Positions 53,996 through 64,000 of a stretch of DNA of 64,000 nucleotides are shown here, one piece after another; the first letter of the stretch is position 1; each line of letters begins with the position of its first letter. Both the position numbers and the translations under genes were made by a program. The DNA comes from Immersiella caudata (Eukaryota > Ascomycota > Sordariomycetes > Sordariales > Lasiosphaeriaceae), in contig JAULSU010000002.1 of the NCBI GenBank assembly GCA_030512335.1, positions 868,001 to 932,000 on the forward strand. Direction: 5' to 3'. The notes under the pieces are model-generated. The model had not been told where the DNA came from. It did no database searches and worked only from the letters and a program-made list of their open reading frames with translations.

Positions 53996-55400
53996 GAAGA
54001 GAGACTAGAGATATGCACGGAGGGAGTAATGGGTGACTTTAGCATTGAGGTACTTTTGGATGGGTTTAGCTGGTGTTTGGGTAATGCCGTTACTGTAAGA
54101 TATTATGAGTGGGAGGTACATGGGACGACGTTATGACTTGTAGCATTTATGGCAGGGTAAAATGGTATGAAGCAAGATGACTATCCATCCACCTATAAAG
54201 AGGATGGGTTGTGGTTTTCGAGCATGCATGTGACTAAGTGGTAAGAGGCTTTGAGGAGGGTTGATAGCAGGCTTCAAGCGGGGTTTCTCAGCGGGATGAG
54301 ACATCAACCGGGATAAAAAGCCAGACCGAACCGGCTTACAACGGGATGTGAAGCCATAAGACTACATACCCTATTGCACACATAGCCAAACGCATTTTAC
54401 AAAGAAAGACGGGAGCGAAACGACATCTACCGGTCGGATCCGATCGGTAACCCTCCCATCCACCATGGAGATCGATCATCTGTACCTCTGCAGATGGCCA
54501 TTGGCATGGATTTTCTCACCTGCAATACCATTACGCAAGGGCACAGCGATCCTGGAGGTGATCGGGATAATCATTTACTTTTTGGGTGACAGGTAGAGAT
54601 GGGATCTGTTGCGGTTGTCAGTGGTTGTCTACACCGTAAACCCGGCCACCAGGTTCAGCAGTGGTGGGACTGTGGGTTGGAATTGTCACCGTGGTATTCC
54701 CTTCCGGCATTCTCCAGTCGTGCGAATTTGGTGCTGGCTCTTTGATGATATCCAGATAAAACTGCCATGAGATGGACGGGTTATAGAATTTTTCTTCCCA
54801 GCATGCTATTTTGTGATTCGGAGTACAAATGTAGCTATGATGAAGAAGCCGATTGCCATGTGAAACATACCGACGTCATAGCTACCCCACACCCGCTGCA
54901 GTAGCTGCAGTGTCCTGTCCCGGAGGATATGCCCCCGCAGCGAAAACCACTGCGGGCGCGCTCGGCTTGGCTTCTTGGCAAGGCAAGCTCCAGGTCCTCC
55001 TGGCGGGAACATCGACGTCATGCTCGAGGTGAGGACCGAAGCTGCCCTGGCAGCTGGCCTTGTTTATCGGATGGATGATGAGCGGGCCCGGGAAGCTGGG
55101 ACAGGTTGTTGGGGAGGGTAGCTACGTAAGTGGTGCAGCTTTTGGAGAATATAACGAGGTGCTGCAACTTGGCAGAGAGAACACTGAGGTGTTTGGTTTT
55201 CTCTTTTTGCAGTGTGCTTCGCGGGGTTTACTTACCATAGCTCTACCCTGGCCATTTCCTTACAGTCATTGTTTCTTTAACTGCTTCCTTCAACACAGAA
55301 GACGCCGCCGCTCCCATTAACCTCCTCCAGATTCCGTAATGCCCCTCTAGGTAGCACCACCACCACCACCACCACCACCACCACCATCAAAACCACCAAA
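53996..55400. other. 1.4 kb intergenic region
   Basis: Contains the promoter and leader of the C2/SMP gene. Apart from the trinucleotide tract at its end nothing is recognised. Confidence 0.4.
55355..55386 (+). repeat. (CAC)n / CCA microsatellite in a 5' leader
   Basis: About 10.7 tandem copies of CAC, ending 14 nt before the start codon of the C2/SMP gene at 55401. Confidence 0.95.
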
Positions 55401-58400
55401 ATGTCCTCCCCAGACGAAATGGTTTACCCCACGGGGCAACCCTACTCCGGACGCAACCGCATCCCCAACATCAAGCAATTCGTCGAAGGTCTCGACCGCG
55501 ACAAGAAGCGCCGCGATGCCCAGGTTGAAAAGGAGCAGGCGGAAAAGGACCAGCAGCGGCAACAGCTAAAGTTCACGTCTGGCGATGCCATCGATCATGT
55601 GCCTATGGCCAAATCTGGCAAGAACCGGCGTATTATTCGCGATCCGGTTACGGGTAGGGATGTGGAGATTGAGGATATTGGAAAGGAGCATGTTAAGACG
55701 GCGGAGGAACGTACGTACTCCCACCCCCCTCCCCCCTTAACCACTCCCCAATATACCCAAAAAAAGAATAAAAAAAAATGCCAACGACAAGACTAGCAAT
55801 GCTCACAATCCCTAACGCGAACCTGGGCAAACACACCACCGTCAAAACCGACCCTTCCCAATCCGGCGAGGAATACCGCGTCGCCCAAGACATCACCGCC
55901 CCTCCGGATCCCGTCGCTACGGGCTCAACCTCGGATGTCCCCATCCACGGCGAAAAGACAAATGTCCTGTTCCACCCTACACCCTCCATTACCTTTGAGC
56001 CCATGTTCGAAGCCATCGAGGCGCGCGCAAACGTGCTATGCTGTGCGGTTTTGTTCGCGATAGTCTTCATCGGTAAGATGTTGGGTGGTAGTCTCTGGGG
56101 TTTGATTCCGCTGGGCGTAACTGTTACGTGTGGGGTGTACCTCTGGATGAAGGATTTGATTCGCCAGGGGAGGGATATGGAATGGCACAGTGAGAAGAAG
56201 AGGGGAGAGATGGCGGTGGTGAATCTCATCCCGGAGAGTGTGGAATGGTTGAATACGGCGCTGGGTCTGGTGTGGGGTTTGATCAATCCGGATATGTTTG
56301 CTGCGGTGGCGGACACGCTCGAGGACGTCATGCAGGCGAGTGTGCCGGGGGTTATTGAGAATGTCAAGGTGAATGATATCAGCCAGGGGAGCAACCCCTT
56401 GCGGGTGTTGAGCTTGAGGGCGCTGCCGGATAGGCAGGTGACGGATATGAAGGAGGAGATTCGCAAGCAGGACGAGAAGGTGAAGGATCCGCAGGAGTTG
56501 GCGGCGGATGAGGAAGGAGGGGAGTTTTATAACCTCGAGGCGACGATTGCATACACGTCGTTGCCGTCAGGGACGGATGTGTCGAGCAAGGCGAAGAATA
56601 TGGGGATGCAGCTGGTGTTTTATCTGGGCATCAAGGGATTCTTTGGCGTGCCGTTTCCGATTTGGGTCGAGTTGAATCGGTTGGTGGCGACGGCGAGGTT
56701 CCGGATTTCGTTGGCGCCGGATCCGCCGTTTATCAAGACGTTGTCGTTTACGCTGATGGGGTTGCCCAAGGTGGAGGCTAGTTGTGTGCCGTTGATTGAG
56801 AAAGGGGCGAATATTTTGAACTTGCCGGTTATTTCGAATTTTGTCAATTGGGCTATTGCGTAAGTCTCCTTTCTTTGGGTATTTGGGGGGAAGAGTAAGG
56901 GGGGAGGGATTGGGGGAGGGATTGGGGGAAAGGGGTTGAGTTGAGTATGGTTGGTTGCTAACAGACGATAGGACGGCGGCGAACATGTATGTTGCGCCCA
57001 AGAGCATGACGCTGGACATTGGCAAGATGCTGCAGGGCGATAACATCAAGAAGGAGACGCAGGCACTGGGTGTGCTGTTTATCCGGATTCACAAGGCCGT
57101 TGGACTGTCGAAGCAAGACCGCAGAGGTTCCGAAGGGGGAGGCTCCGATCCGTACATCTGCGTGGCATTTTCCAAGTTTGGCAAGCCGCAGTACTGCACG
57201 AGGGTCATTCAGGATGATCTGAACCCCATCTTTGAAGAGTCTTGCGCGCTGCTGGTCACGCCGGATATCATCAAGGCGGATGAGCAGTTGAGTCTGGAGC
57301 TGTGGGATTCGGATCGATCGAGTGCCGATGATGTGGTCGGAAAGGTGGAGCTTAGTATTCAGAAGCTGATTCAGCACCCCGGGCAGATGTTCCCGCAGGT
57401 TTCGAAGCTTAGGGGAGTCAAGGCGGAGAGCACGATGCCCGGGGAGTTGCATTGGGAGGTGGGATTCTTTGGGCGGACGCAGTTTAGACGGGCGTTGAGG
57501 ACGGATGGGACGGACAAGAGTTTGCCTGAGCCGTTGAGGGGGAAGAAGGAGCTGGAGGAGGATAAGGGTGTCATCGAGACGGCGGAGGAGGATGCCGTGG
57601 TGCACACGCCGCCGGATCCGCTGTGGCCCAGTGGTATTGTCAGTGTGGTGGTTCACCAGATTGTCAACCTGGAGCTGCAGAACGTCAAGGGCAGTGAGGG
57701 GAAGAGGAAAGGGAAGGAGTACGAGCCGGCGAGGAAGGATGCTGGGGAGATCAAGGAGGAGCAGGGGAAGAAGCTGCCAAGCTCGTACTGCACGGTGCTG
57801 ATCAACGATGAACTGGTGTACAAGACGCGGACGAAGGTGGTGTCGTCGAAGCCCATCTTTGAGGCTGGCACCGAGCGGTTCATTCGCGACTGGAGGTCGG
57901 CCATCGTCACGGTTACCGTCAGGGATTCGAGGCACAGGCAGCATGACCCCATCATTGGGGTTGTGCCCCTGAAGCTGTCGGATATCCTGCAGAGCAGCAG
58001 TCAGAGCACGAGGTGGTATCCTCTGGACGGCGGCGTTGGCTTCGGGCGCATCAGGATCAGCTTGCTGTTCCGGTCTGTGGAACTGCGACTGCCGCCGCCT
58101 CAGCTGAGCTTTGGCGAGATTGGAACGTTTGAGTTCCTCGGGGACAAGATCGAGACGGTCAACTATGCCCCGGCGAGCAAGGCCAAGCTGAAGCTGCGCA
58201 CGGGAGGAAGCTCCGTGACGGTTAAGTCCGACGTCTGCGGGCGTTCTGACAGCGGTGGATTCTCTTGGGATGTTGCTGGATCCGAGAAGGCTCCCAAGGT
58301 TCGACTGCCAGTCCGGTTCCGCTTCCGGTCACCGGTTTTCTTCGAGTTCCACATGTCTGGTAAGCGCAAAGCGGATGCCTTTTCGACGATATGGCTCCAG

Positions 58401-59307
58401 GACTTGGTCGACAACGAGGAGAAGGAATTCGACATTCCTATTTGGAAGTGCAACAATGGCATGAGGCTGTCGCAGAACTACATCACTGAGGCGAACGCCA
58501 GCACGGTGCCCGACTTGCAGATTGAGGAGGTTGGAAGGCTCAAGTTTAGGGGGCGGTTCAAGCCTGGCACGGATCGGGATCACCTCAAGTTTGTTAGCGA
58601 TAACGACTCGCGGGAGACGATTGAGAGCTGGGAGGCGTGTTTCGCTGAGGGCGTCAGAGCGGAACATGTCGAGGCCGAAGTGCCAGAGTTGGTGGCGAAG
58701 TTGCACGAGGAGAGTTTGACGGTGGGGAGGGATGTGCTTGCGCAGGCAAGCGATGAGGAGAAGGAGCAGTGGCTGGCGAGGGATGGGACGGACTGGCATG
58801 GAGCGTTTGGGAAGGATCCGAAGGAACTATTGAGCGAGCATCGGAGGGCGAGTGGGGAGACGGAGGGTGATGAGGGGGAGATGGAGGAGGAGTCGGATAC
58901 GGAGGAGGAGTCGGGGGATGTGGATTTGGGCGTGACGGACGCGACGACGGAGCAGGGGGGTGATCAGGCTGATGGGAGTGTTTACAGCGGGATGAATGGG
59001 AATGCGAGACAGTCGATGGACAGCCAGGCGAGCGTGGCGAGCAAGTCGAGCAGCAAGAACCCGATCAAGCAGTTGAAGGAGTATCGGAGTCGGAGTCGGG
59101 ATCTGCATCGGCAGCATCGGGGGTTGATGCAATGGTAAGCTCTCTGATTTCCATCTCGCGTTGATAAAGGGCCAAGATTAATGAGGGATTAGGAAACCAC
59201 TCCGCAACGCGCAATTTGCCAAGGACGAGGCGCTGTTTGCCGCGAGGCGGCTGACCAAGGTGGGGAGCTTAAATGGGAGGAAGCCTGATGTTGAGACTGA
59301 GGTCTAA
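55401..59307 (+). CDS. SMP and C2 domain protein (tricalbin / Mug190-like)
   Basis: Four exons (55401-55710, 55797-56859, 56972-59134, 59193-59307), 1216 aa. The N-terminus is charged (KQFVEGLDRDKKRRD...). A hydrophobic hairpin (VLCCAVLFAIVFIGKMLGGSLWGLIPLGVTVTCGVYLW) anchors it in a membrane. An SMP-type lipid-transfer domain follows (VEWLNTALGLVWGLINPDMF, YLGIKGFFGVPFPIWVELNRLVATARFRI). C2 domain one starts LGVLFIRIHKAVGLSK with GSDPYICVAF, and C2 two starts IVSVVVHQIVNLEL. An extended C-terminal region has FFEFHMSGKRKADAFS and an acidic, Ser-rich tail. Such proteins tether the ER to the plasma membrane; the fission yeast relative is mug190. At the third exon the nearer AG would create a stop, so the second (GATAG) is used. 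Confidence 0.9.
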
Positions 59308-60066
59308 GTCATACATGGTGAGGGTTGAGTTTATCAGGAGAGGAAGATAATGAGCATCAGATTGGAAGAACAAAAGAGACGAGAGACGAGAGACGAGGCA
59401 TGAGGTTGTTCGGGTTGCGTTGCGTTGGTTTCTTTTCTTTTTGTCATTGTAATAGGAGGGGAGCTTTCGCCGGGGAGCTTTCGCCAGTGAGCCATCATTC
59501 CTAAAAGTTTGTACCTTGGACTCGACGGAGTTCATTTATTCTGTAGCAACAATTCAAAAACCGAAATAATTGGAGCTGGTTGCTGGCCGTGTCCTTGGTT
59601 GCTGCCATGCGGGAATCCCGGTGGGTGCCACAAGATGCGAGTTGTGGCCTATCAGAAGCGTGCGGTCTCCAAAAGCACCTACAGTTGGTGGCAGATCAGA
59701 ACTTTCTGCCACACACTGTATTCATACCACCTCGGCACCCAAGTAAGTTGGTAATTTTGTTGAGAGATATCTGACTGGTCATTTTCCGCACTTGGAAGTC
59801 ATGCTCAGCCAATAATCGGATTTAGAAAGCACGCGCGAAGCGTCCTGCAAAGCGCCCTGCAAAGCGCCTTGTGAGGTAAAAAATGGCAAAGGATGATTGC
59901 CTGGGGTAGGTAGGTATAAAGAAAGCGTGTGTTGTATACAACCTAGGAGGTTGCAAACCCCGAGGTCACAAACCCTGAGGTCAAACAGCACCATCTCGAT
60001 TTAATTTGGTAATTTACTCGCTGCGGGCTATCATACCTACCTACCTACCTACCTACCTAAGGTACC
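59308..60066. other. intergenic between the C2/SMP gene and the HET pseudogene
   Basis: Contains short direct repeats (CCTGCAAAGCG twice at about 59847-59868) and the tetranucleotide tract listed separately. No gene is seen. Confidence 0.5.
60034..60057 (+). repeat. (TACC)6 microsatellite
   Basis: Six perfect copies ending 9 nt before the ATG of the HET-domain reading frame. Confidence 0.95.
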
Positions 60067-61822
60067 ATGAGACTACTCAGCACCAAACCAGGCAACGACG
60101 TCCCTCAGCTCGAGGAGTTTATCGGCGAGGAGAATTTCCCACCCTACATAATCCTATCACATACGTGGGAAGATGGAGAGGTCTCCCTACAAGATCTCCG
60201 CGACCCAGCGCAGCGAACGGCTAAGCAGGGCTTCCAAAAGATTCAGCGAACCTGCGCTCTCGCCGCACGGAACGGCTTCGGTTTCACGTGGGTCGATACC
60301 TGTTGTATCGACAAGCAAGCGAGCGCTGAGCTCTCGGAGGCCATCAACTCCATGTTCCGCTGGTACGAGAAAGCGTCTGTGTGCTACGCCTTTCTTTCCG
60401 ACCTGGCACCTAAAGATGCGGACGCCGACCTATCGTCGGCCTTGCACAAGTGCCGATGGTTTACCCGTGGCTGGACCTTACAGGAGCTTATAGCCCCTGT
60501 TGAGGTCTGGTTTTATGACCGCGACTGGAACTACAGAGGTACTAGGTCGGACCTTGCCGATACCATCAGCGCCATTACCAATATCCCTGTACCTTTGCTC
60601 CGCCACGAAGCCTCTCTATCCGACTTCTCAGTTGCCTGCCGAATGTCCTGGGCCTCTAAACGGCAAACAACACGCATCGAAGACATGCCTACAGCCTAAT
60701 CGGCATCTTCGATGTCCACATGTCCCTGGTATATGGTGAGCGACTGAAAGCCTTCTCTCGGCTCCAAGAAGCGGTCCTCCAGACCACAGGAGACCACAGG
60801 AGACCTCAGCATCCTCGCCTGGACCGACGACAGCCCAGATCCACCACAGTTCACCGGATTCCTCGCTGAATCCCCACGTCAATTTGCACGATGCTCCGAG
60901 ATAGCGACAACCGCACTGGACCCGGCGCTCAACCTCAGGGTCACTGCGCTAGAGACCAAGATGCAAACCGGTCTTATGCATCTCTCCCGGGACGGAGTCA
61001 GCCACCAAGCCGTACTGGATATCACGAGCACGATAGGACGGAATTCTGTTGGACTGTACCTGAGGAAGATGGGTGGTTCGCGATATGTGAGATGGAAGCC
61101 AGGCATGCTGGTCCAGTTTCGACCGCCCTCTCTTGAGTTCACCCCAAGCAACCCTTCTTTAGGCAATTATGAACGCGACCCGTCCGACAGCAACTCCGCC
61201 ATCTACGATGCAATACAGCTATCAGTCAGAAAGATAACCTTTGTTCTCGGAATTACCGGGAAGTTCTAGCCTCGGACTTGTCTTAAACAGCCGACACTCG
61301 GTAGTACGAATGAAGGTTGCATGTCAGCAAACATGCATAAAAGTCTCGACTTACCAAACATCCCCAACAAGTCATTGGGACCACCACGAGGATGGTTTCT
61401 ACTGCGCAAGAGGCGCGGGAAAATGCTGGTGTGCGTGGTTCAGCACGGTTCGCGTGCAGGTGCCCAACCAAGAACCCAGGGAGTTCACTGTCTTTCTCGT
61501 ATGCTACCTTTGGAACTCGGAACAGCCTGTAGTCTTCTTCGCCTCCCCCGCCGGGGCTTGTGGTCAGGATGGAGAAAGCCAGTTACGATTCGCCTTGGAC
61601 AGAATCAAGTTTGAGAACTGGATAGAGGCTGCCAGGATGATTTCGGACACGTTCAACAGGCGCTTGCTAAAGACTGTGGGGGATGAGCTGGTTTTCGATG
61701 TAGAACAGAAGACGGAGTTGGTGGTCAGTTTCCAGCTTGTGAAAGAGTCCATCCCCACCATGTGTGCTAACGGGGTGCTGAGCGTCTGCCTTGACGCCAG
61801 GCTGAGGGAAAAAGGGGGTTAG
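60067..61822 (+). pseudogene. broken HET-domain (heterokaryon incompatibility) gene
   Basis: The first 207 codons encode a clear HET domain: PPYIILSHTWEDGEVSLQDL, FTWVDTCCIDKQASAELSEAINSMF, WYEKASVCYAFLSDL, CRWFTRGWTLQELIAP, then TTRIEDM. HET domains trigger cell death when non-self partners fuse. The frame breaks at about 60687 (apparent loss of one base inside a conserved block), giving a stop at 60697-60699. Homology resumes one frame over. A 10-bp tandem duplication (60781-60800) then returns it to the original frame, and a further frame change occurs near 61240-61262 before the last open stretch ends at 61822. No intron explains these changes. The gene is most likely inactive; a truncated HET-only product of about 210 aa remains possible. 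Confidence 0.82.
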
Positions 61823-62525
61823 TTGGACTAACGAATGCCGGGGCATGATGTAGGTAGTCCGCGGTAGAATAAAATGGACGCATCGCAGAAAAGCCGCCAC
61901 TGATTGTTCCGTTTTGTCAATTGAAGGGTTAGGATTAGTGCGTGGAAAAGAAGACACCCACACACGCACACAGCCCGCTTATGTAGAAATAAGATCGCGA
62001 CTTCTCCAGTAGATAGGTGCTGAGTGCTCGAGCGGGTATGGTCATATGTGTTTGATACCAGTGGAGTAGTGGATGTATTAGGGCATCGCCCAGGGGTCTC
62101 GCAGGGGTTGTGTACTGCGCACGGGCCAAACGCCATGGGCTGCGCTTGCAAATTTGACAGGGGTTCGCGGCTCTTTCGCGATGGAGCTTGGCGCAAGTGC
62201 TCGACGTCACTTGAATTTTTGGCGTTGGGAAGGGAAAATTCGACTTGCTGGCTCGCTTCAACTCACTCGTTCCTGGAAATCACCCACGCTCGTTTATCAA
62301 TTGCCTGGGGACGGTCTAAGATTGAAGATACATATTCTTTTCTCACACAACTACGACCAACCTCATTGAGCGAGCTCATACCTGCCTCACACCCGATTCC
62401 GGTCTCAACCTCAACCCCGCAACCTGTCCGTCCACTCGTTGATCCATCCATCCCCGGATCTTCACCACTCCCGCAACATCCCCAACAAGTCCCCCAACAA
62501 GGGGAATCCAGCCTCAATCAGTATC
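61823..62525. other. intergenic region upstream of the small membrane protein gene
   Basis: No coding motif. An open plus-strand frame (62024-62725) runs into the heptamer tract and is judged to be chance. Confidence 0.4.
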
Positions 62526-62630
62526 AACCATTAACCATCAACCATCAACCATCAACCATCAACCATCAACCATCAACCATCAACCATCAACCATCAACCA
62601 TCAACCATCAACCATCAATCATCAATCATC
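62526..62630 (+). repeat. heptanucleotide tandem repeat, 15 units of AACCATC type
   Basis: One AACCATT, then 12 perfect AACCATC units (62533-62616), then two AATCATC. It ends 13 nt before the start codon at 62644, so it should be transcribed in the leader. Confidence 0.97.
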
Positions 62631-62643
62631 ACCATCCAACAAA

Positions 62644-62871
62644 ATGCCCCGAAAGCTCAAAAACATGTACTCCCCCTACGGCCCCCGCCCCCGCCACTCC
62701 GCGCGCCTGGTCGTTCTCTGGGTAGCCTGCTTCTTCTTCATCGTCTTCCTGACGTGGTATCTCAACTCGCGCCACGGGGGCAAGGCGGCCGAGTATACGA
62801 GCAAGATTGTTGGTGTGAAGCCTGAGGGGGGGTTGGGTGGGGACTGGAGGAAGGATGTGTTGGATGATTGA
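62644..62871 (+). CDS. small single-span membrane protein
   Basis: Single exon, 75 aa. The basic, Pro-rich N-terminus (MPRKLKNMYSPYGPRPRHSAR) precedes one hydrophobic span (LVVLWVACFFFIVFLTWYL), then a short soluble tail (NSRHGGKAAEYTSK...GGDWRKDVLDD). The positive-inside rule predicts an N-in, C-out topology. I do not recognise the family; it resembles other tiny fungal ER or Golgi membrane proteins. Start context (ACAAAATGCC) is good. Confidence 0.65.
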   Translation: MPRKLKNMYSPYGPRPRHSARLVVLWVACFFFIVFLTWYLNSRHGGKAAEYTSKIVGVKPEGGLGGDWRKDVLDD

Positions 62872-62900
62872 GCGAGGTCCTTGAGGGGGTGGATGGCATT

Positions 62901-62921
62901 GGGGGGGGGGGGGGGGGGGGG
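62901..62921 (+). repeat. poly-G tract (21 G)
   Basis: An uninterrupted run of 21 G about 30 nt after the stop codon of the small membrane protein gene. Confidence 0.95.
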
Positions 62922-63503
62922 TAATGCGGTGGGGGGAGTTAAAAGTGGGAGCTATGATGGGATGGAAGAGCCATCGGAGGCATATAGCCGTGGTTTTTTA
63001 CTCTGGAATGGATACGTCGGGGGTGCAAGGAGGCACAAGTGGGCGAGGTGACGGTAGATTTGTTCTTCTGCCGCGTGGGTGATTGATTCAAGTTGAGGAG
63101 CTATGGAGGATGAGGGTTTTCGTTCTTCTCCATATGACATTCCAATAGAGAGCGAGGAAAGCTGGTAAATGATACCATGGGCAGAAAGATGATAGGAATG
63201 AGTGACGATAGGCAGGGAACTCGAAGACAGGACTGCCAGGTGTCTTTGGCCAGGCAGCTGGAGGCTAAGTTCGCCTGACGAGGATAGAATTGACAGTCTA
63301 AAAGGCCGTTGTATTTTTTTTCTTCCTGTCAGATTGTGAGAAATATGTGGCGCTTCAAGGGCGTATAGCTCACCCTCGTAGGTACCAACTGTCCGCCAGC
63401 TAGGAGGTACAGGCAGGTGGGTCTTACACTCATGTAGCGTACTCAAGTGCTGATTTGTTTACTCTCAATGAGCCCCGAACTCGCAAAACAAGGTGCGTGG
63501 TGA

Positions 63504-63590
63504 TCACTGCATTTTTAGCCTCGCCAGAGGCCATAGTTCGGTGTAATTCAGGCCGAGCGGAGGCCTTCTTGAGGGCTAAAAATGCAGTGA
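63504..63590. repeat. 87-bp element with perfect 17-bp terminal inverted repeats
   Basis: Left arm 63504-63520 and right arm 63574-63590 are exact reverse complements (TCACTGCATTTTTAGCC and its complement). The 53-bp centre has several GGCC-containing blocks. No clear target-site duplication flanks it, so it could be a MITE-like relic or a hairpin-forming site. Confidence 0.75.
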
Positions 63591-64000
63591 GTGTATTCTG
63601 AGTGGCTCAAAGCGCCATCTCCCCAAGCCTCACGACGCTGTGTAACTATTCCATTGCTCTCAACTTCACCTCAGTTCCCAGCCTGGTTTCGCGCACAATT
63701 AACACAAGCGACAGAGTCTCAATGCAATATGCTGAACGCTTCTAATCATTTCATTGTTCCCCCTAAAATGCAGAACACCTGGGTTCTGACTGCCCAGCAG
63801 GACATCTCCATCACTTCCCCCACCTGTCCTCGTTGGAGACTCTCCACCGGACCAGCAATAGGAATGCATCTATCTCTAGACACACCATCAGCGCATCCTC
63901 ATCCAACTGCTCATGCATACTAACTCGAGGCTCTATTCCAAGGCTGCCCGGATTCCAAAAGGACATTCGATGTCTGTTCTCAGCCCCTTCTTCCTAGGTA

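Larger units (their letters stand above)
62872..64000. other. terminal region without a called gene
   Basis: Holds the G-tract and inverted repeat listed separately. Remaining open frames are short and motif-free. Confidence 0.4.

Noticed and set aside
61241..61822. Separate gene downstream of the HET domain
   Set aside because: No known domain and no good start; better seen as the frame-shifted C-terminal part of the HET gene.
62526..62630. CRISPR-like array
   Set aside because: Units are 7 bp and directly tandem, with no spacers; this is a minisatellite in a eukaryote.

Overview
The window is nuclear DNA of a filamentous ascomycete, most likely a Sordariomycete. Genes are dense and alternate between strands. 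Introns are short (about 45-180 nt) with GT..AG ends and CTAAC-like branch sites. Orthologues are typical of Pezizomycotina, and the glucoamylase reads closest to Neurospora-type enzymes. I support 27 protein-coding genes (one with a frameshift), one broken HET-domain gene and one doubtful small gene. I saw no rRNA, convincing tRNA, CRISPR array or transposase. All coordinates and splice joins were worked out by eye from reading frame and splice signals.

Layout: 0-4.6 kb holds a CYTH-domain thiamine-triphosphatase-like gene, then a head-to-head pair of a UMP/CMP-kinase-like gene (minus) and a viperin-like radical SAM gene (plus), then a four-span membrane protein. From 6.4 to 18.1 kb is a housekeeping block: COA1, mitochondrial uL3, CCDC25/Jlp2-like, PITH protein, RRN6, SPC25, PTH2 and a nicotinamide riboside kinase. 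A secreted glucoamylase (18.6-20.6 kb) has a 2.3 kb upstream gap. Then come SNU66, RPS10, SDE2, COX12, a B12D-family protein, an RRM protein, SEC31 and GET2 (22.9-36.6 kb). From 36.6 to 64 kb genes are sparser: a TMEM135-like membrane protein, a bHLH factor, DNA polymerase iota, an uncharacterised low-complexity protein, a long C2/SMP (tricalbin/Mug190-like) protein, a HET pseudogene and a small one-span protein.

The most interesting system is the viperin locus at 1.2-3.3 kb. Viperins convert a nucleoside triphosphate into a chain-terminating 3'-deoxy-3',4'-didehydro analogue. In vertebrates RSAD2 lies beside a nucleotide kinase gene (CMPK2). Here a fungal viperin shares a 388-bp divergent promoter with a kinase of a different (adenylate/UMP-kinase) fold, which suggests a fungal version of the same substrate-supply logic. 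The viperin frame is broken by what looks like a 2-bp loss, although the downstream frame is intact to a C-terminal Trp.

A second theme is extreme gene structure: a 1-nt exon in the CCDC25-like gene, a probable 3-nt exon in COX12, a GC-AG intron in PTH2, a 24-nt exon carrying the catalytic motif of DNA polymerase iota, and two stop-free introns of length 3n (SNU66, bHLH).
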